This document shows positions 1 through 11,859 of a DNA stretch of 63,167 nucleotides, one piece after another. The DNA lies in the NCBI GenBank assembly GCA_036897095.1, contig JAYMSP010000260.1, forward strand, positions 1 to 63,167, in the 5' to 3' direction. The notes under the pieces were generated by a model. The model did no database searches. It had not been told where the DNA came from and was given only the letters and a program-made list of their open reading frames with translations. The stretch is from Plantago elongata (Eukaryota > Streptophyta > Magnoliopsida > Lamiales > Plantaginaceae). The position numbers and the translations under genes are program-made. Positions within the stretch are counted from its first letter, which is position 1, and the number at the start of each line of letters is the position of its first letter.

Positions 1-140
1 AATATTAATAATTATAATAATAGTAATAATAATAATAATAGTAATAATAATAATATAATAATTTCTTCTTTAGCTTGAGTATTTTAATAAATATCTTAAT
101 TAGATTATTCGAGGGTATACATATTTAGTAGACACTTCTA

Positions 141-193
<53 letters not shown>
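1..193. repeat. Trinucleotide AAT / ATT microsatellites
   Basis: Positions 1-62 are an imperfect (AAT)n tract and 141-193 an almost perfect (TAT)n tract of about 17 units. The two tracts are complementary and separated by about 80 bases, so single strands could pair. No gene is seen nearby. Confidence 0.9.
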
Positions 194-1127
194 GATTAGA
201 TATATTTTCTCAATAAATATTATTTTCTGTAAAAAAACTAAATTATAAAAACATAATAGTTTGTTACGATTTTCACTTTTATTGTTGTATTTTCACTTTT
301 TCAGGTTTTCCTACATTTTTCCTTCCACTATTTTCATTTTCCCTTTAACTATTTTCATTTTTCACTAAAACAAACAGGAGAATTTACACTCGCCTTCATT
401 TTCTTTTCCTTTCCCCTAGAATCCCTTAAAGAAAATAGGTTTAAAAGAAAACAACTATTTAAAATGTTTTAGTTTGTGTAGTTGTTTGTCTGAGATGCGA
501 GAGGTATTCAATTTAGGTAATGATAAATTGATTTAAAGTGTGTTAGTTGGGACTTGCTCTTTATATTTGCCATGCATTGAAAACGAGTTAATGAAGGAGA
601 AAAAGAAGTGGTATAAAAAGGTATTATGTGTATTCAAGATCGGTTTGAATCAGACTCAAAGTCAAAATGGGTGTGTGTGCGTACTTGCACGGCTGCACCT
701 TTGTACATGTATCTTGATATGGCGACACTTTTGGGTCAAGCGCAACAATTAGTTTACCAAATACTATCTTCCAATTATTATTTTTTTAAAGAATTAAATT
801 TCGAATTTAAATTCCAACCCAATAACTGCAAATTTATGAGAATTATTGGATTAGGTTTTCTTTTTGCTACTAATGGCATATGGCATATTTGTTGTTACGT
901 ATTTATAGCAACTATATGAACCCCACATTGGTTTGGACACATCATAAAACTATTCTCTCCTCTTCCTTCACCACCACCTCCTCCCCAATTCTTTCTTTCT
1001 ATCGTATTTAATTAGATAACCAAAAGTTTCTTCTTTACTAAACTTCGTTGGAGCTTTTACTACAAAACTTCGAATGGTTTTTGTCATTGAGTGTTGTGTA
1101 CCTTGAGAGTTGATTGCCTAAGGAAGG
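194..1127. other. Unassigned AT-rich DNA
   Basis: I see no coding similarity or paired repeat here. The short open frames at 540-919 have no recognisable motif, overlap each other in different frames and are not supported by splice context. A CT-rich stretch lies at 955-1000. Confidence 0.5.
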
Positions 1128-1250
1128 CTGGAAGGTTACGAAGGAACAGTTTATTTTAAAGGGAAATGGTCATGATGTTGTCTCGTTTACGAAGGAAGGT
1201 TACGAATGAACAATTTATTTGGAAGGTTACGAAGGAACAATTTATTTTAC
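1128..1250 (+). repeat. Three copies of a ~27 bp repeat (GGAAGGTTACGAAGGAACAA)
   Basis: The motif GGAAGGTTACGAAGGAACAA occurs three times with one or two substitutions, beginning near 1128, 1195 and 1219. The last two copies are directly adjacent. The block ends next to the inverted-repeat element at 1252. Confidence 0.75.
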
Positions 1251-1251
1251 G

Positions 1252-1402
1252 AGGGGCTGATTGGCCAGGCATTTAAATGCCCCCGTTTGGTTCGATGAAC
1301 AGTGATTTGGCCTAAAATACATTTCAAATACCCCCATTTCAATTCCATTTCAAACACAATTTCATCAAAATCTCCAATCAAATGTCATGTCAATCAGCCC
1401 TG
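1252..1402. mobile_element. Small MITE-like element with GGGCTGATTG termini
   Basis: About 150 bp are bounded by GGGGCTGATTGGC on the left and its approximate inverted copy TCAATCAGCCCT on the right. The size and GC-led termini resemble Tourist/PIF or hAT MITEs. No clear target duplication is visible, so the superfamily is open. Confidence 0.45.
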
Positions 1403-1829
1403 AGTCTAAATATTGTTCTTGCAACTAGAACCCTAGATTGAAACGAAAGATTTTATGTTGTTAGATAAGACGAGCAAGTTAAGAAAGTTACAGTGAAATA
1501 TTATTCCGGGGGTATAATGCGCACAGTTAAATTTATTAGATAATCATTTCTACAAAAATACATTGAGATGCATGGTTGTGTTTCTTCTGGTAGTTGAGTA
1601 TGTAATGGTGCGGAAGATTTGGACTTCGAGTTGTTTTTGAGTGTAATTGGTTTTGGTTAATACTATAGTCGGTTTTGAAACTTGGTATTTAATTTGGACG
1701 ATATATTTTTTATACAATTATTTGTTGAGAATATATCTTGTGATCTTAACTTTTATTAATAAAATTTTAGCCGCTTTAAACGAAACCAAAACCTTGCATA
1801 AGGCTATGTTTAGATCTGGCAATTGGGTT
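1403..1829. other. Unassigned intergenic DNA
   Basis: Nothing recognisable. The open frame that begins at 1647 runs into the TCGGGT array and owes its length to that repeat. Confidence 0.5.
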
Positions 1830-2195
1830 ATTTGGGTTGGGTTCAAGATCGGATCATTTTGGGTCGGGTCATTTTCAGGTTGGGACGGGTTCGAATCGGG
1901 TTCAGACTCGATGGCCGGGTTCGGGCCGTTTCGGATTATTGATATTTCGGGTCGCTTTGGACTGGATCATTTCAGATCAGGTCACTTAGAGTTCGGATGT
2001 TATTCAGATTTGGATCTTTTCGGATTAAAAAAAAATTATATTGTTTCGGGTCGACTACTTTCGATTTGGGTGTTATTCGGTTTGGGTCCTTTCGGATTAA
2101 AAAAAAATCGGATTATTCGGGTCAAATATTTTCGAATTTGGGTCGTTTTCGAACTAAAATATTTCGGATTGTTTCGGGTCGAATATATATTGAGA
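1830..2195 (+). repeat. Degenerate TCGGGT / TTTCGGAT-rich tandem array (block 1)
   Basis: The sequence is dominated by degenerate units built on GGGTC, TTTCGGAT and TTCGGGTC. The units drift too much for one fixed period. It creates an artefactual open frame rich in Phe, Gly, Ser and Arg. The same style of array returns in the same orientation at 3055-3530. Confidence 0.8.
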
Positions 2196-3054
2196 TAGTT
2201 TTATGCAATGCACATTTTTAATATACTATATACAATGATACCTTATTACTATTGAAAGTCTCTTTGTTATAACTTCTAACATGTGAAAGACTTTTTTAAT
2301 TAGAGTTTTGTGACTTTGTGTTTGAATTGACAAAAAATATGAGGATGTAATTAGTTTACTACTTACTACATAATATGCTTCAGGAAAAATGTACCAGATT
2401 ATCATCTTTGTAGTCCTTTTCATTTTAACAATCGTATTTCTTCTTATATTGTATTTTTGTCTTAGACTTGTTAATGAATATAATTTTTCTGCAAGTGGAT
2501 TATTCAATGATTTATGTGAAGTATGAAATCATATTCAAACAATTGATAGATGATACACAATTATACTTGTAAATGAAAAATGTATGCTAATATGACTTAA
2601 CTATTTGATGAACTTAATGTAATTCAATCAACCTATAATTACTTTTAAATTTTATTTAAGTAGACTACTAAAATGTACAAATTTGTTGGATAAACTTTAA
2701 AAGTTATCCTTTTTAGATGATTGAAAACTTAAGTGAAAATAAAGAAAAAAAAACATATCATTCGTAACATGTTGCGATCATTCTAGTTTTATAATAGTAG
2801 CATTTTCAACATTAATGTCTATGAAATCTTCTTATCGAGGTGAATTCAAAAATATGTTCAAAATATTTTTTTAATTTTTATAGATAAAATTATATAAAAT
2901 TTAATAAAAGAGATACTTCATGTCCAACCAAATTTCCTAGAGTACAATAAAAAATCTAGATTATATACAATAACTTTAGTTTATTCCCTTTACATCAACA
3001 AGTTATAATAGGTTTATGTTTTAAAGGGTAGAAATGGAATGCATTGTGATACTT
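2196..3054. other. AT-rich spacer between the two TCGGGT arrays
   Basis: No gene, repeat pair or terminal structure was recognised. It is much richer in A and T than the arrays on either side, so the two arrays may be separate blocks of one older repeat. Confidence 0.4.
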
Positions 3055-3530
3055 GTGCCGCGTCAAATCTAATTCGGATAATTTCAGATCGTTTGAGTAT
3101 GCGTCGGATGATCCGGGTCAATTCTATTTCGGATCATTTCAGATCGAATGATTTTGGGTCAATTCTAATTCGGGTAATTCCGGACCGGATGATTTGGGTC
3201 AATTTGGATTCGGGTCAATTCGGATCGGGGCGTCTCGGGTCAATTCTAAACTCGGATCATTTCGAGTCGGGTGGTTTCAAATCAATTCTAATTTAGGTCA
3301 TTTCAGGGTCTATTCATATCATTCTAATTGGGTCGCTTTGGATCGGGTCATTTCGGATACACCGGGTCAATTTGTTCTTCGGGTCAATTTTGGATATGGG
3401 CAATTTTGGATCATTTTTGGATTTGGATCGGATTTCAGGTTATTTTCGAATATTATGAATGTAATAATTTCGGGTCTACTTTCAAATTCGGGTAGAATCA
3501 TTTCAGATTGAATTTCAACTTCAGGTCGAG
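3055..3530 (+). repeat. Degenerate TCGGGT / GGGTCAATT-rich tandem array (block 2)
   Basis: Imperfect repeats of GGGTCAATTC, TTTCGGATC and ATTCGGGTC run across the block. The composition and orientation match block 1, although the consensus leans toward GGGTCAATTC. Open frames here are artefacts of the repeat. Confidence 0.8.
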
Positions 3531-4937
3531 GTCGAGACTACAGGATCTTCACAAATTTATGCTTACGATACCAATTACCACATAGATAAGTATTGAAACG
3601 ATAAACGCGTTTTTAATGTTTGGTTAAGCTACAATACATGTGCATGGAAAATTAGTATCCAAGGAATCTACTTTTTCAGATATCGATCTGCCTTTTCCTA
3701 AAAATATACTACTCGTTTTTATAGACTTCTGTTTCATGTACCAACTTGCCTATAACGTTTTTCGTTACAACTCGATCGATTCATAATCTCTAGCTAACTT
3801 ATAAATTGCGCAAAATTTTTTGAATCCTATTTGCCTCACTTGGCCCTATACATAGTGTAGCTAGCTAATGATAATTCATTTAAAACTATTCTAGGCCAAA
3901 ATTTTCAATCAGACATGCTTACTTATTCGACCCACAAAAGTGTCTGAACCGTAAAGGTTGGAAGACAACAATATCTTTACTGCACAACTTGTTTGTTTAG
4001 TCTTTCCATTTATGTCTTCGCGTGACATAATGGTGCACCAGTCGGTTTTAGTAGAATACATACAGAAACAGCTGAAACTTATCTTTAAACCTCCTGTATA
4101 TGTGTATTAGGACATTGACATTAATTGATGTGGAAATAGAATGAGACTACGAAATCGTTGTCCCAAATTACACTACAAATTACAAATTAATATTAAACTG
4201 TAAATATAAAATATTCTTTAAGTCAAAGTGAAAAATTATTCCCGAGACAGATAAAGTTGGTGTTAATAGGGTAGGAAGTTTATAAAAAGGGTTTTCGCCA
4301 AATACGGTAGCTGATACAATTTTATCGAGAGTTAAATTTTGCTCATTAGATAAACTGTTCTAATCAAGTTTAAATTAGTTGGTGCTCATTTTATGATCGA
4401 ATCTAGTATGATTCTGCTTGTTAGTACTCAACTAGACTGGTAGGTAATGTTATTTCATGATTTTTTAAGATCAATTAATGAGATAATTAACTTAGCTCAA
4501 ATAATGGTAGCGAGCTCAAATTAGAAAACTAAGCACATTATATTACGAACCGAATTGAATTATGCGTGAAAATATATATTTAATTCCATGCGTTAAACAT
4601 CACTACTCATTTACTATGCCGGAGTATTTCTCCGTAACGTTTGGCGTTAGAAACAAATGGTACTTGTATACAAAGGACTCAGATATATAAATTTGGGAGG
4701 ATTCGCGGGAACGGTTTGGAAAAGCTATGATAGGTCTCAGATATACTAACAGAACATTGACATGTACATTACATGGATGCTTGTCAATCTCAACCTGTTA
4801 TATGCAAAGTTGAAAGCTTAATGGGGTAAAATTATATGAGAATCAACGAATTGATCTGTTCGGAAGTGAACTAATAGCATGGGTAATCAAGTTCGGTCAT
4901 AAGTCAAATAACGGAGGTCAAGGCCTCATCAAGAATC
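3531..4937. other. Unassigned intergenic DNA
   Basis: About 1.4 kb in which I recognise no gene, RNA or mobile-element signature on either strand. Confidence 0.5.
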
Positions 4938-5869
4938 ATTGCAATTTTAATTAAAATGTGTTTAGTGTCTTTAATTACTCAATTCGAATTTAAAATAAAT
5001 GAGAAATTAATGCACAAATAGACCGTTTATAATTATTAATACGGAAGTATTCACAATGAAGTTGCGTTAAAATTCAAAAATATATTTATATATATAGATA
5101 AAAAGGTGTTGAAGAAGATGTTTGAACTTGATGCCTCATGAAACACTTTGGAAGGTTGTTGAATCAAGGAAATGTAAAATAGTAAAAAGTTGTGTATCTT
5201 GGGGCTAGAAATTGTCACCTGCGGATTGGCAAGGGTCATGAATTTCCAATTGAAGCATGTAACTATTACTAAAGAGATGATGAACTTATTCGCTTATGTC
5301 CTTTCGGGTGCAGAGAGTTGTGATCGAATAGTTGCATCTTTTCCTTGCAACTTTTTAATATCTATATATGGGGACTTCCCCTACTTTATTTTTAAAACAT
5401 AGAGACATCCGAAAATTCAAGTCCATATTCTCTTTTAGAAGAATAGTGGGATCCCAAATTAATATATCTTTTACGGGTTTCAAGTTCTAAGTAACTTGTG
5501 AAGTTTGGAGGACATTGAATATGAATTTCTTTTTAGAATTTTCTAACCGTATAAGAGGATAAACAAGTATAAAATAGAGTTGTTACTTTATATGTAGTGG
5601 GTGTTGGATGTTCTTCAGTTCTTCCATATCATTCTAATTCGTCGGAGTGGTGTTTAGTACTAGAACTCTAATTCATAACTGTTGTTCTATCTTGGGAGAC
5701 TGTTTGTTGTTGACCGTGAACACCAGACCGGAACAAATAAAATTTTAAAGACTGAGGGTCACCCTCTGCTCAACAATATAAATATTGTTTGTTTTTCTTT
5801 TTGTGTTCTTTCAGATTTTCATCTTCGATACACTATGCATCCGCTGATATTTAAGAATGATACCTAACA
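4938..5869 (+). repeat. 5' LTR of a decayed copia-like retrotransposon
   Basis: This segment aligns end to end with 8362-9294, with scattered substitutions and small indels. Shared landmarks are GTGTTTAGTGTCTTTAATTA near the start, TCCTTTCGGGTGCAGAGAG in the middle and GATACCTAACA/GATACCTAGCA at the end. It ends in CA; the 5' end is eroded. Divergence between the two LTRs marks an old insertion. Confidence 0.8.
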
Positions 5870-7639
5870 ATGTAAGACTTTATTTGAAATTTGCGGTTTG
5901 TGGAAGTGTCGAATATGGTAAAATAGTGGACGTTGTTCATGGTGATTGTGCGCCCATGCTTTGGCTACGATCGTCGGTCTAGTTGCGTGGATGTTGCAAG
6001 GATGACTTGTTCTGCATCATTTATAATCGGGTAATCTTTACTGTTCTATTCCTATATAAAAAGTTTGTTGCTATTGCATGCCATGCGTACATGATATACA
6101 TTTGGTTACTGTTTGATATACTTGTGTTCCAAATATAGAAACGTATACTGTATATATGCATATTATTGTTTGCAGTAGTTAAACATTCTTTTTGCACCGG
6201 TCAGAAATAATCGGTGGATTATTTCTTTGTGTGAAAAAAGGTGCCTCTTAGGACCAACACGTACGTGTTTTTTGTTGTGGTTTATTTCTTTTGATTTGGG
6301 TCTTTACAAATTGTTGTCCGTAGTACCATTTGCTTTCGCCCTTAGATTTATGTACATAGTATGTGGTTAATTTACAAGTTTATTTTATAACGTTGCATGT
6401 TAAATTTTATTTTGTGTTGAAATTTTACATTTTTATTATAAAGTCGTTTATGATGCAATTTTGCATTACTTATATGTACATGTTTCTCGTTGAACTTTGA
6501 AAGTACGTGCATGCTAAAAATTTGTTTAGAAACTTTATAAGAGTTAAAGGCAATTTTAATTCTAATACTATTGCATTGTGAAGTTGCATTATATGCTCGT
6601 TTTGGTACAATCATCTATTTAACATCATATAAAAGTATGCAAACTTTGTATGCTCAAGTTTATTTGTATGATGAGTTTATTACGTTTCATTTATGTAATA
6701 TTGTGTGATGATTGTGTTCTTGTTACGCAAGAAGTGCATGAGAAATTCTTCCCTAGTATGGAAAGTGTGAATAAGATCTTTGGTCCATGTTTATAATAAT
6801 CAAGTATCATTTAAGTGAGTCTTATTATGCAAAAATTCTATTTCTAGGCATATGGAAAGGCCCACATTAAATGTATAATATCTTGAAACAACATTCGTGT
6901 GGTGATGAGAGCTTTGAGCTCTCTAGTTGAGATTTAAGATAATCATCTGTCATGTGGCGGGCGGTTTTTCAATGCACATGAAAATGATGGTTTTGAATCT
7001 TGTTAGAATTCAAGCGTTATTTAAGTGGATCTCATAATGCGAAAATTTAGTTTCTCGGCATGAAAGTTTAGACCACATTAAATAAATTATGGCTTGAAGT
7101 TCTATAAATGTGGGAAGGAGGGAAATTCTTAAGGAATACTTCCAATATTTGGCACGTGATAGCGCAATAGCATGGTGAATCCAATACAAAGTTGTGCAAG
7201 TATGAATACTTGTGAATGTTACCTCGTGGTTGTTTCGAGGTGGAGAAAATATTGTGAAATTTTTTCTTGTAGAACATTGGTTGGATTGTAGGTCTAACTA
7301 CGATTATATCCAAGTGAGACGGTGTTACCGGTATGGAATTAATCGTTTGAACTACGGGTTCAAAGAATTACAATTTCAATTAAGACCATTATAGTGGCAT
7401 GGAATTGACTGAGTTTCTTTGTGTCTAAACAAAAATTCTTTGTGGTTCACTCAAGGTAAAACTTAGTTAGAAAGAATCCTATATAGTTGGAGACAATAAA
7501 GAAATTATTGACTTATGAAACGTGATGTTTTAAGTCATGGAAATGCATATCCTTATGCATAAGGTACATGTTTGAGCGCATGGACATGGTGGCTCAAAGA
7601 AAATACTTCCTTGGCACGGTCAAAACAAATGAGTTGTCT

Positions 7640-8350
7640 CAGCCGGCATGGAGAAACCATCAAAGGATAACATGCTGATCCATTAAACAAAAGCTACACC
7701 TAAACGATCATGTGATCTGCCTGTCTAGAGGAATGGGCTTAAGACCCACTAATTAAGGAAATATACATCGGACACCCAACCATACTGACTGGAGATCTCA
7801 AAAATTTGGTTCAATGGGATAACCAAGTTGTAGAGGACCAGTACGTGCCTCATGATGTTTTGTACTTCGTAAAAGCACTTAGGAGCTTTTTGCTCCACCC
7901 GCGCCATCCCCGTGAAAGACATTAAGTGTTTAGGCAGAAACAGGCGGAGGTTGAGCCACCGAACTCTTAATGATCTCTAAAGAGATTCTTAATCTCTTTA
8001 GCTTACGAGCGGAGCATTGGTAGGATGTTTTTAGAACGAGATCACCTATTTAAGTGTGAAGTCTAGGCTGCTTCAAACGTAAACACTTAAGGATCCAAGA
8101 GTGAGTCCAAGGACTTTAATGTATGAAACATATGAATGAGGCAATAAGGAGAATTATTGTGTTGATATCATTGTCTTGGTTTACACAAAACGCCGACCGG
8201 TTCAAGGCACCGCGTCCACCGTGTGGCATGTAAATCCGACGGTATTCTACTAGGGACGATTCAATGTCGCTGACAATCTATCCCGATGCAATATGATTTT
8301 TCACTGGAAAACTGAAGTGTGTGAAGCACGTGTGTACATGAATTTCATTC
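7640..8350 (+). pseudogene. Relic of copia RNase H C-terminus and 3' untranslated region
   Basis: Short frames broken by several stops resemble the tail of copia polyproteins: an Ala-Asp-Pro-Leu motif at 7670-7685 followed by Arg-Gly-Met-Gly-Leu-Arg-Pro near 7725-7750. The rest to the polypurine tract is non-coding. The assignment rests on weak similarity plus the position just before the 3' LTR. Confidence 0.45.
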
Positions 8351-8352
8351 AT

Positions 8353-8360
8353 GTGGGGGA
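8353..8360 (+). promoter_or_regulatory. Polypurine tract of the decayed copia element
   Basis: GTGGGGGA lies immediately before the 3' LTR start (TTGTTGGAA), where plus-strand DNA synthesis is primed during reverse transcription. Confidence 0.65.
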
Positions 8361-8361
8361 T

Positions 8362-9294
8362 TGTTGGAATTTTTGATTATAGTGTGTTTAGTGTCTTTAA
8401 TTACTCAATTCGGATTTAAGATGAATGAGAAATTAACGCACAAATAGACCGCTTGTAATTATTAATACGGAAGTATTCGCAATGAAGTTGCATTAAAATC
8501 CGACAAAGTATACGTAAATATATAGATAAAAGAGTGCGGAAGAAGAGGTTTGAACTTGATGCCTCATATAACACCTTGGAAGGTTGTTAAATCAAGGAAA
8601 TATAAAATAGCAAAGCGTTGTGAATCCAAGAAATCATGATCTGCTGATTGGCAAGGGTCATGACTTTCCAATTAAGCCATGCAACTATTTGTAAAGAGAT
8701 GTTGAACTTATTCAGTTATGTCCTTTCGGGTGCAGAGAGTTGTGATCGAATAATTGCATCATTTCCTTGCAACTTTTTAATATCTATATATAGGGACTCC
8801 CCTACTTCATTTTTAAAACATAGAGACATCCGAAAATCCAAGTCCATATTCTCTTCTAGGAGAATAGTGGAGGATTCCAAATTAATATATCTTTTACGGG
8901 TTTCAAGCCCTAAGTAACTTGTGAAGTTTGGAAGACGTTGAATATGAATTTTTTTTAGGATTTTCTAACCGTATAAGAGAATAAAGAAGTATAAAATAGA
9001 GTTGGTACTTTTATACGTAGTGGGGGTTGAATGTTCTTCAGTTCTTCCATATTGTTCTAATTCGTCGAAGTTAGTTTTCATTCTTAGAACTCTAATTCAT
9101 CACTATTGTTCTATCTAGGGAGACTGTTTGTTGTTAACCGTGAGCACCAAAGCGGGACAAATAAAGTCTTAAGGACCGAGGGCCACCCTCTGCTCAACAG
9201 TATAAATATTGTTTATTTTCCTTTTTGTGTTCTATTTGAAATTTTCATCTTCGATACACTACCCACCCGCTGTATTTACGAAAGATACCTAGCA
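8362..9294 (+). repeat. 3' LTR of the decayed copia-like retrotransposon
   Basis: It begins TGTTGGAATTTTTG after a purine tract and ends ACCTAGCA. It pairs along its length with 4938-5869. The terminal TG and CA are preserved better here than in the 5' copy. Confidence 0.8.
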
Positions 9295-9346
9295 AGGAAT
9301 AGTAAGGCATATGAAGTTGGATTTGCCCAAAACCTCCCATTTAAGC

Positions 9347-9440
9347 GATGATTTTTTTAAAAAATAACCGAGTTGACTCGAACCACCGATTTATTGATTG
9401 AAGGTGAAGCGTATTACCTAACTGAGTTGCGCTTCCTGTT
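9347..9440 (-). mobile_element. tRNA-derived SINE copy 1
   Basis: Read on the minus strand it has a tRNA-like head with a box A-like sequence (AACTCAGTTAGG) and a box B-like sequence (GGTTCGAGTCA), then a short A-rich tail. It is flanked by an 11 bp direct repeat, CCCATTTAAGC, at 9336-9346 and 9441-9451, the signature of LINE-driven insertion. It lies about 50 bp beyond the 3' LTR of the copia-like element. It is the most diverged copy. Confidence 0.85.
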
Positions 9441-9535
9441 CCCATTTAAGCAACAATTTGGTGAATGTTGGAGCTTAATTTCATAATGAATTTAAAACTA
9501 CAATTTCAAGTAATATAACTTATTATTCTTTTATT

Positions 9536-9627
9536 TATTTTTTTGAAACGGCTGAAGGGTGACTCGAACCCCAGACTTATCAGTTGGAGGTGAAGCGTCT
9601 TACCAACTGATTGCGCTGCGTTGTCAT
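9536..9627 (-). mobile_element. tRNA-derived SINE copy 2
   Basis: On the minus strand it opens GACAACGCAGCGCAA, has box A (ATCAGTTGGTAAG) and box B (GGTTCGAGTCA), and ends with GTTTC plus an A-rich tail. A perfect 17 bp target duplication, CTTATTATTCTTTTATT, sits at 9519-9535 and 9628-9644. The element is only about 90 bp, essentially a tRNA-like head and a tail with almost no body. Confidence 0.92.
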
Positions 9628-9644
9628 CTTATTATTCTTTTATT

Positions 9645-10930
9645 ATCTGCAAATTCATTTGAATGTTTTTTTAGTTATAACTTACTGTATTATATTTTTA
9701 TTAAAAGTGACTCGTAAATCGTAACTAATATAGTACTAATAGTATATATAACTCCTGGTTCGATAATATCACGTTCACGTTTATCTATTATGAAACAAAA
9801 TATAGTCTACATATGCTGAAAAATTATCATCAACTTAGAATCAACTCCGACACAGTATCGCATTGCCGCAAGGGTCAATCAAACTATGAAGTCGAAGGCA
9901 AGGTGGGATTAATGTATTTAGAGCTATGGATAACCATCACGTGAAATCATAAGATTATAGGTGGCCACAATATTAATTTTACTAGTTTTTACCTGTCAAA
10001 TCTCAAATACTGCCGAAATTTACATTTAAATAAGTATTAAAAAGAATTCTCTCGGATCATACTGGTTCACATTTAGCCTGGCGCTAACACTAATAATATT
10101 AGAATTTATTATTAGTCTCATATACAATACACTGATTTCAGAAGTTTTCTGGCCTATTAGAATTTACAACTGGAGCCCTTATAGGCCAACCATGCGTACA
10201 TTATGTGGTGGATCGTGTTCAATAGGAGTAATATTTATACATTTTGCCAGCTTTTGAAGTAGTAGTGAATCTAAATAATATTGCATATATAAGCCCGACA
10301 AATTAAACACTAGTAAGTTTCAGTTGAAAATTTAAATCAAAATTATAAAATATATAAATTGTGATAGGTCTATACGTTTTTCACATGAACTGTTGGATTG
10401 TGATTCAAAGCAAATTCTTGATTGAGCATTTTAATCCAGAGAAGTTTTACATTAAACTACATAACGTAACGACGCGATCACAAAAAGATCGAGCTCTGAT
10501 CATTTGAACCGGCACAATTATTTATGCGCATTTCTCTAGGATATATGTTGGCCCAACAGTACCAACAAAAATCATTTCCTACACACATTTCACTCGTGCA
10601 CAAATTGGTAGACTTCCTAATTAGTCACCCATCATATCACGCTTAACTCTGGAGTTTTTATAAATGAATTTACGAAAAAAAAGGTGTAACTTATTGGTAT
10701 GAATTTCATTCTCTTTAAACTCTTTGTATTGAATTTTAAATTTTAGTATGTCACATAGATAATTTGTATCTCTAAACTATATAATGGTTCTTGTCTTCAA
10801 TTGATGTTTTCACGAGGTAATTTGTGTGATAATGAACTTGAATTGGTTAACAAAACTAAAAACGAAAAGGTGAAGAAACATACCATAGTTCATTTATTAT
10901 CGAGGTGAATCTAGAAATGTATATTTGTGC
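9645..10930. other. Unassigned intergenic DNA
   Basis: No gene or element was recognised in about 1.3 kb of AT-rich sequence. A short palindromic run, CTAATAAT...ATTATTAG, occurs at about 10089-10115 and is too small to classify. Confidence 0.5.
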
Positions 10931-11086
10931 TGATCGGAGTCGATTTAAATTGAGAAATGTTAATTTAAATAGCTCGTTTTGTACACAAAATAGGATATTT
11001 GAATGAATATTTTTAATTTAAATTACTTATTATACAAAACAATCTATTTAAATTGGTATTTCTCAATTTAAATTGATTCCCAATCA
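10931..11086. repeat. Foldback repeat with ~43-53 bp arms
   Basis: The left arm 10941-10983 is closely matched by the inverted right arm 11033-11075 with a few mismatches. Weaker pairing extends out to about 10931 and 11086. The loop is about 49 bp. The size and structure fit a foldback MITE; no target duplication was identified. Confidence 0.75.
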
Positions 11087-11859
11087 ATTATCGGTCATTT
11101 GTACAAAATAGAATGGGCAAGCAAGACAAGACTGACGGTACATGGAAATCTAACAACATCTGTCGGCTACAAATTCTTCTCTGTTGTGCTGAAATGATTG
11201 AAAAACCGCGGCTCCTCACACGACCACTCTGGTTTTCCCCAACCCTGCATGCAACTTTTCTTCGAATTCCAATTGACTATTACCCCGTGACCACTAAGGA
11301 TAGAAGAACTCACATGTAATTTCTATTCCAATGTCACCCAATCACTTTGATTCTACAATAAAAACTTTATACACTTATATTATCATTGAAAAGACTATAA
11401 TTACAAAAAAATTAATGTAATACATACTTATTTTAGAACAATTTATAAATGTATGACTCAGCTGAAAAGTTTTTCAACAATATATGAAAGAAAACAAAGT
11501 TCATATCGCTCAATAATGCAACATGATTGGGAATAAAATGTATGAGAAATGTTAATAAAATGCATGAGAAATATTAAGTTTTAGGTTTACATATTGATCA
11601 CAGAGAAGTCAACAAGTAGGTAACCACGGTGGTCCAAATAAGAGCGGCGGAATTACATCGTCAATATGTTTAAAGCTACCTTTAAAATATTATTGTAGTA
11701 AATGTCAATAACTAGTTTTTAAGCAACAAACTAGAAAGATTCATATCACTAGAGCTAGCGAGTTATCACAACGTGGTACAAACTCTAGACTAAACAATGT
11801 AAATGAGCTAACCAACTACTTATTGTCTGCTAAGATAGGGATCAAGCTACGGAAAATTA
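11087..11859. other. Unassigned intergenic DNA
   Basis: A 68-residue open frame at 11113-11319 shows no motif I know and has no splice or promoter context, so I do not call it a gene. The rest is AT-rich without recognisable repeats. Confidence 0.4.

Larger units (their letters stand above)
4938..9294 (+). mobile_element. Old copia-like LTR retrotransposon, no intact ORF
   Basis: Two direct repeats of about 930 bp flank a 2.5 kb interior. The interior keeps only a trace of pol: 7665-7760 reads, with stops, like the end of a copia RNase H region (HADPL followed by a Gly-Met-Gly-Leu box). A polypurine tract GTGGGGGA (8353-8360) sits just before the 3' LTR, which begins TGTTGGAA. No initiator-tRNA primer site is visible after the 5' LTR, and no target duplication was found. 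The interior is too short for full gag-pol, so this is a deleted or non-autonomous copy. Confidence 0.7.

Noticed and set aside
1647..2198. 183-codon open frame rich in Phe-Gly-Ser-Arg
   Set aside because: It follows a TCGGGT-type tandem array; the residues merely reflect the repeat, and a neighbouring frame is also open over the same array.
9536..9627. Possible functional tRNA gene
   Set aside because: The box A and B sequences are tRNA-like, but the arms do not pair as a normal cloverleaf, there is an A-rich tail, and target duplications flank it. It is a SINE.
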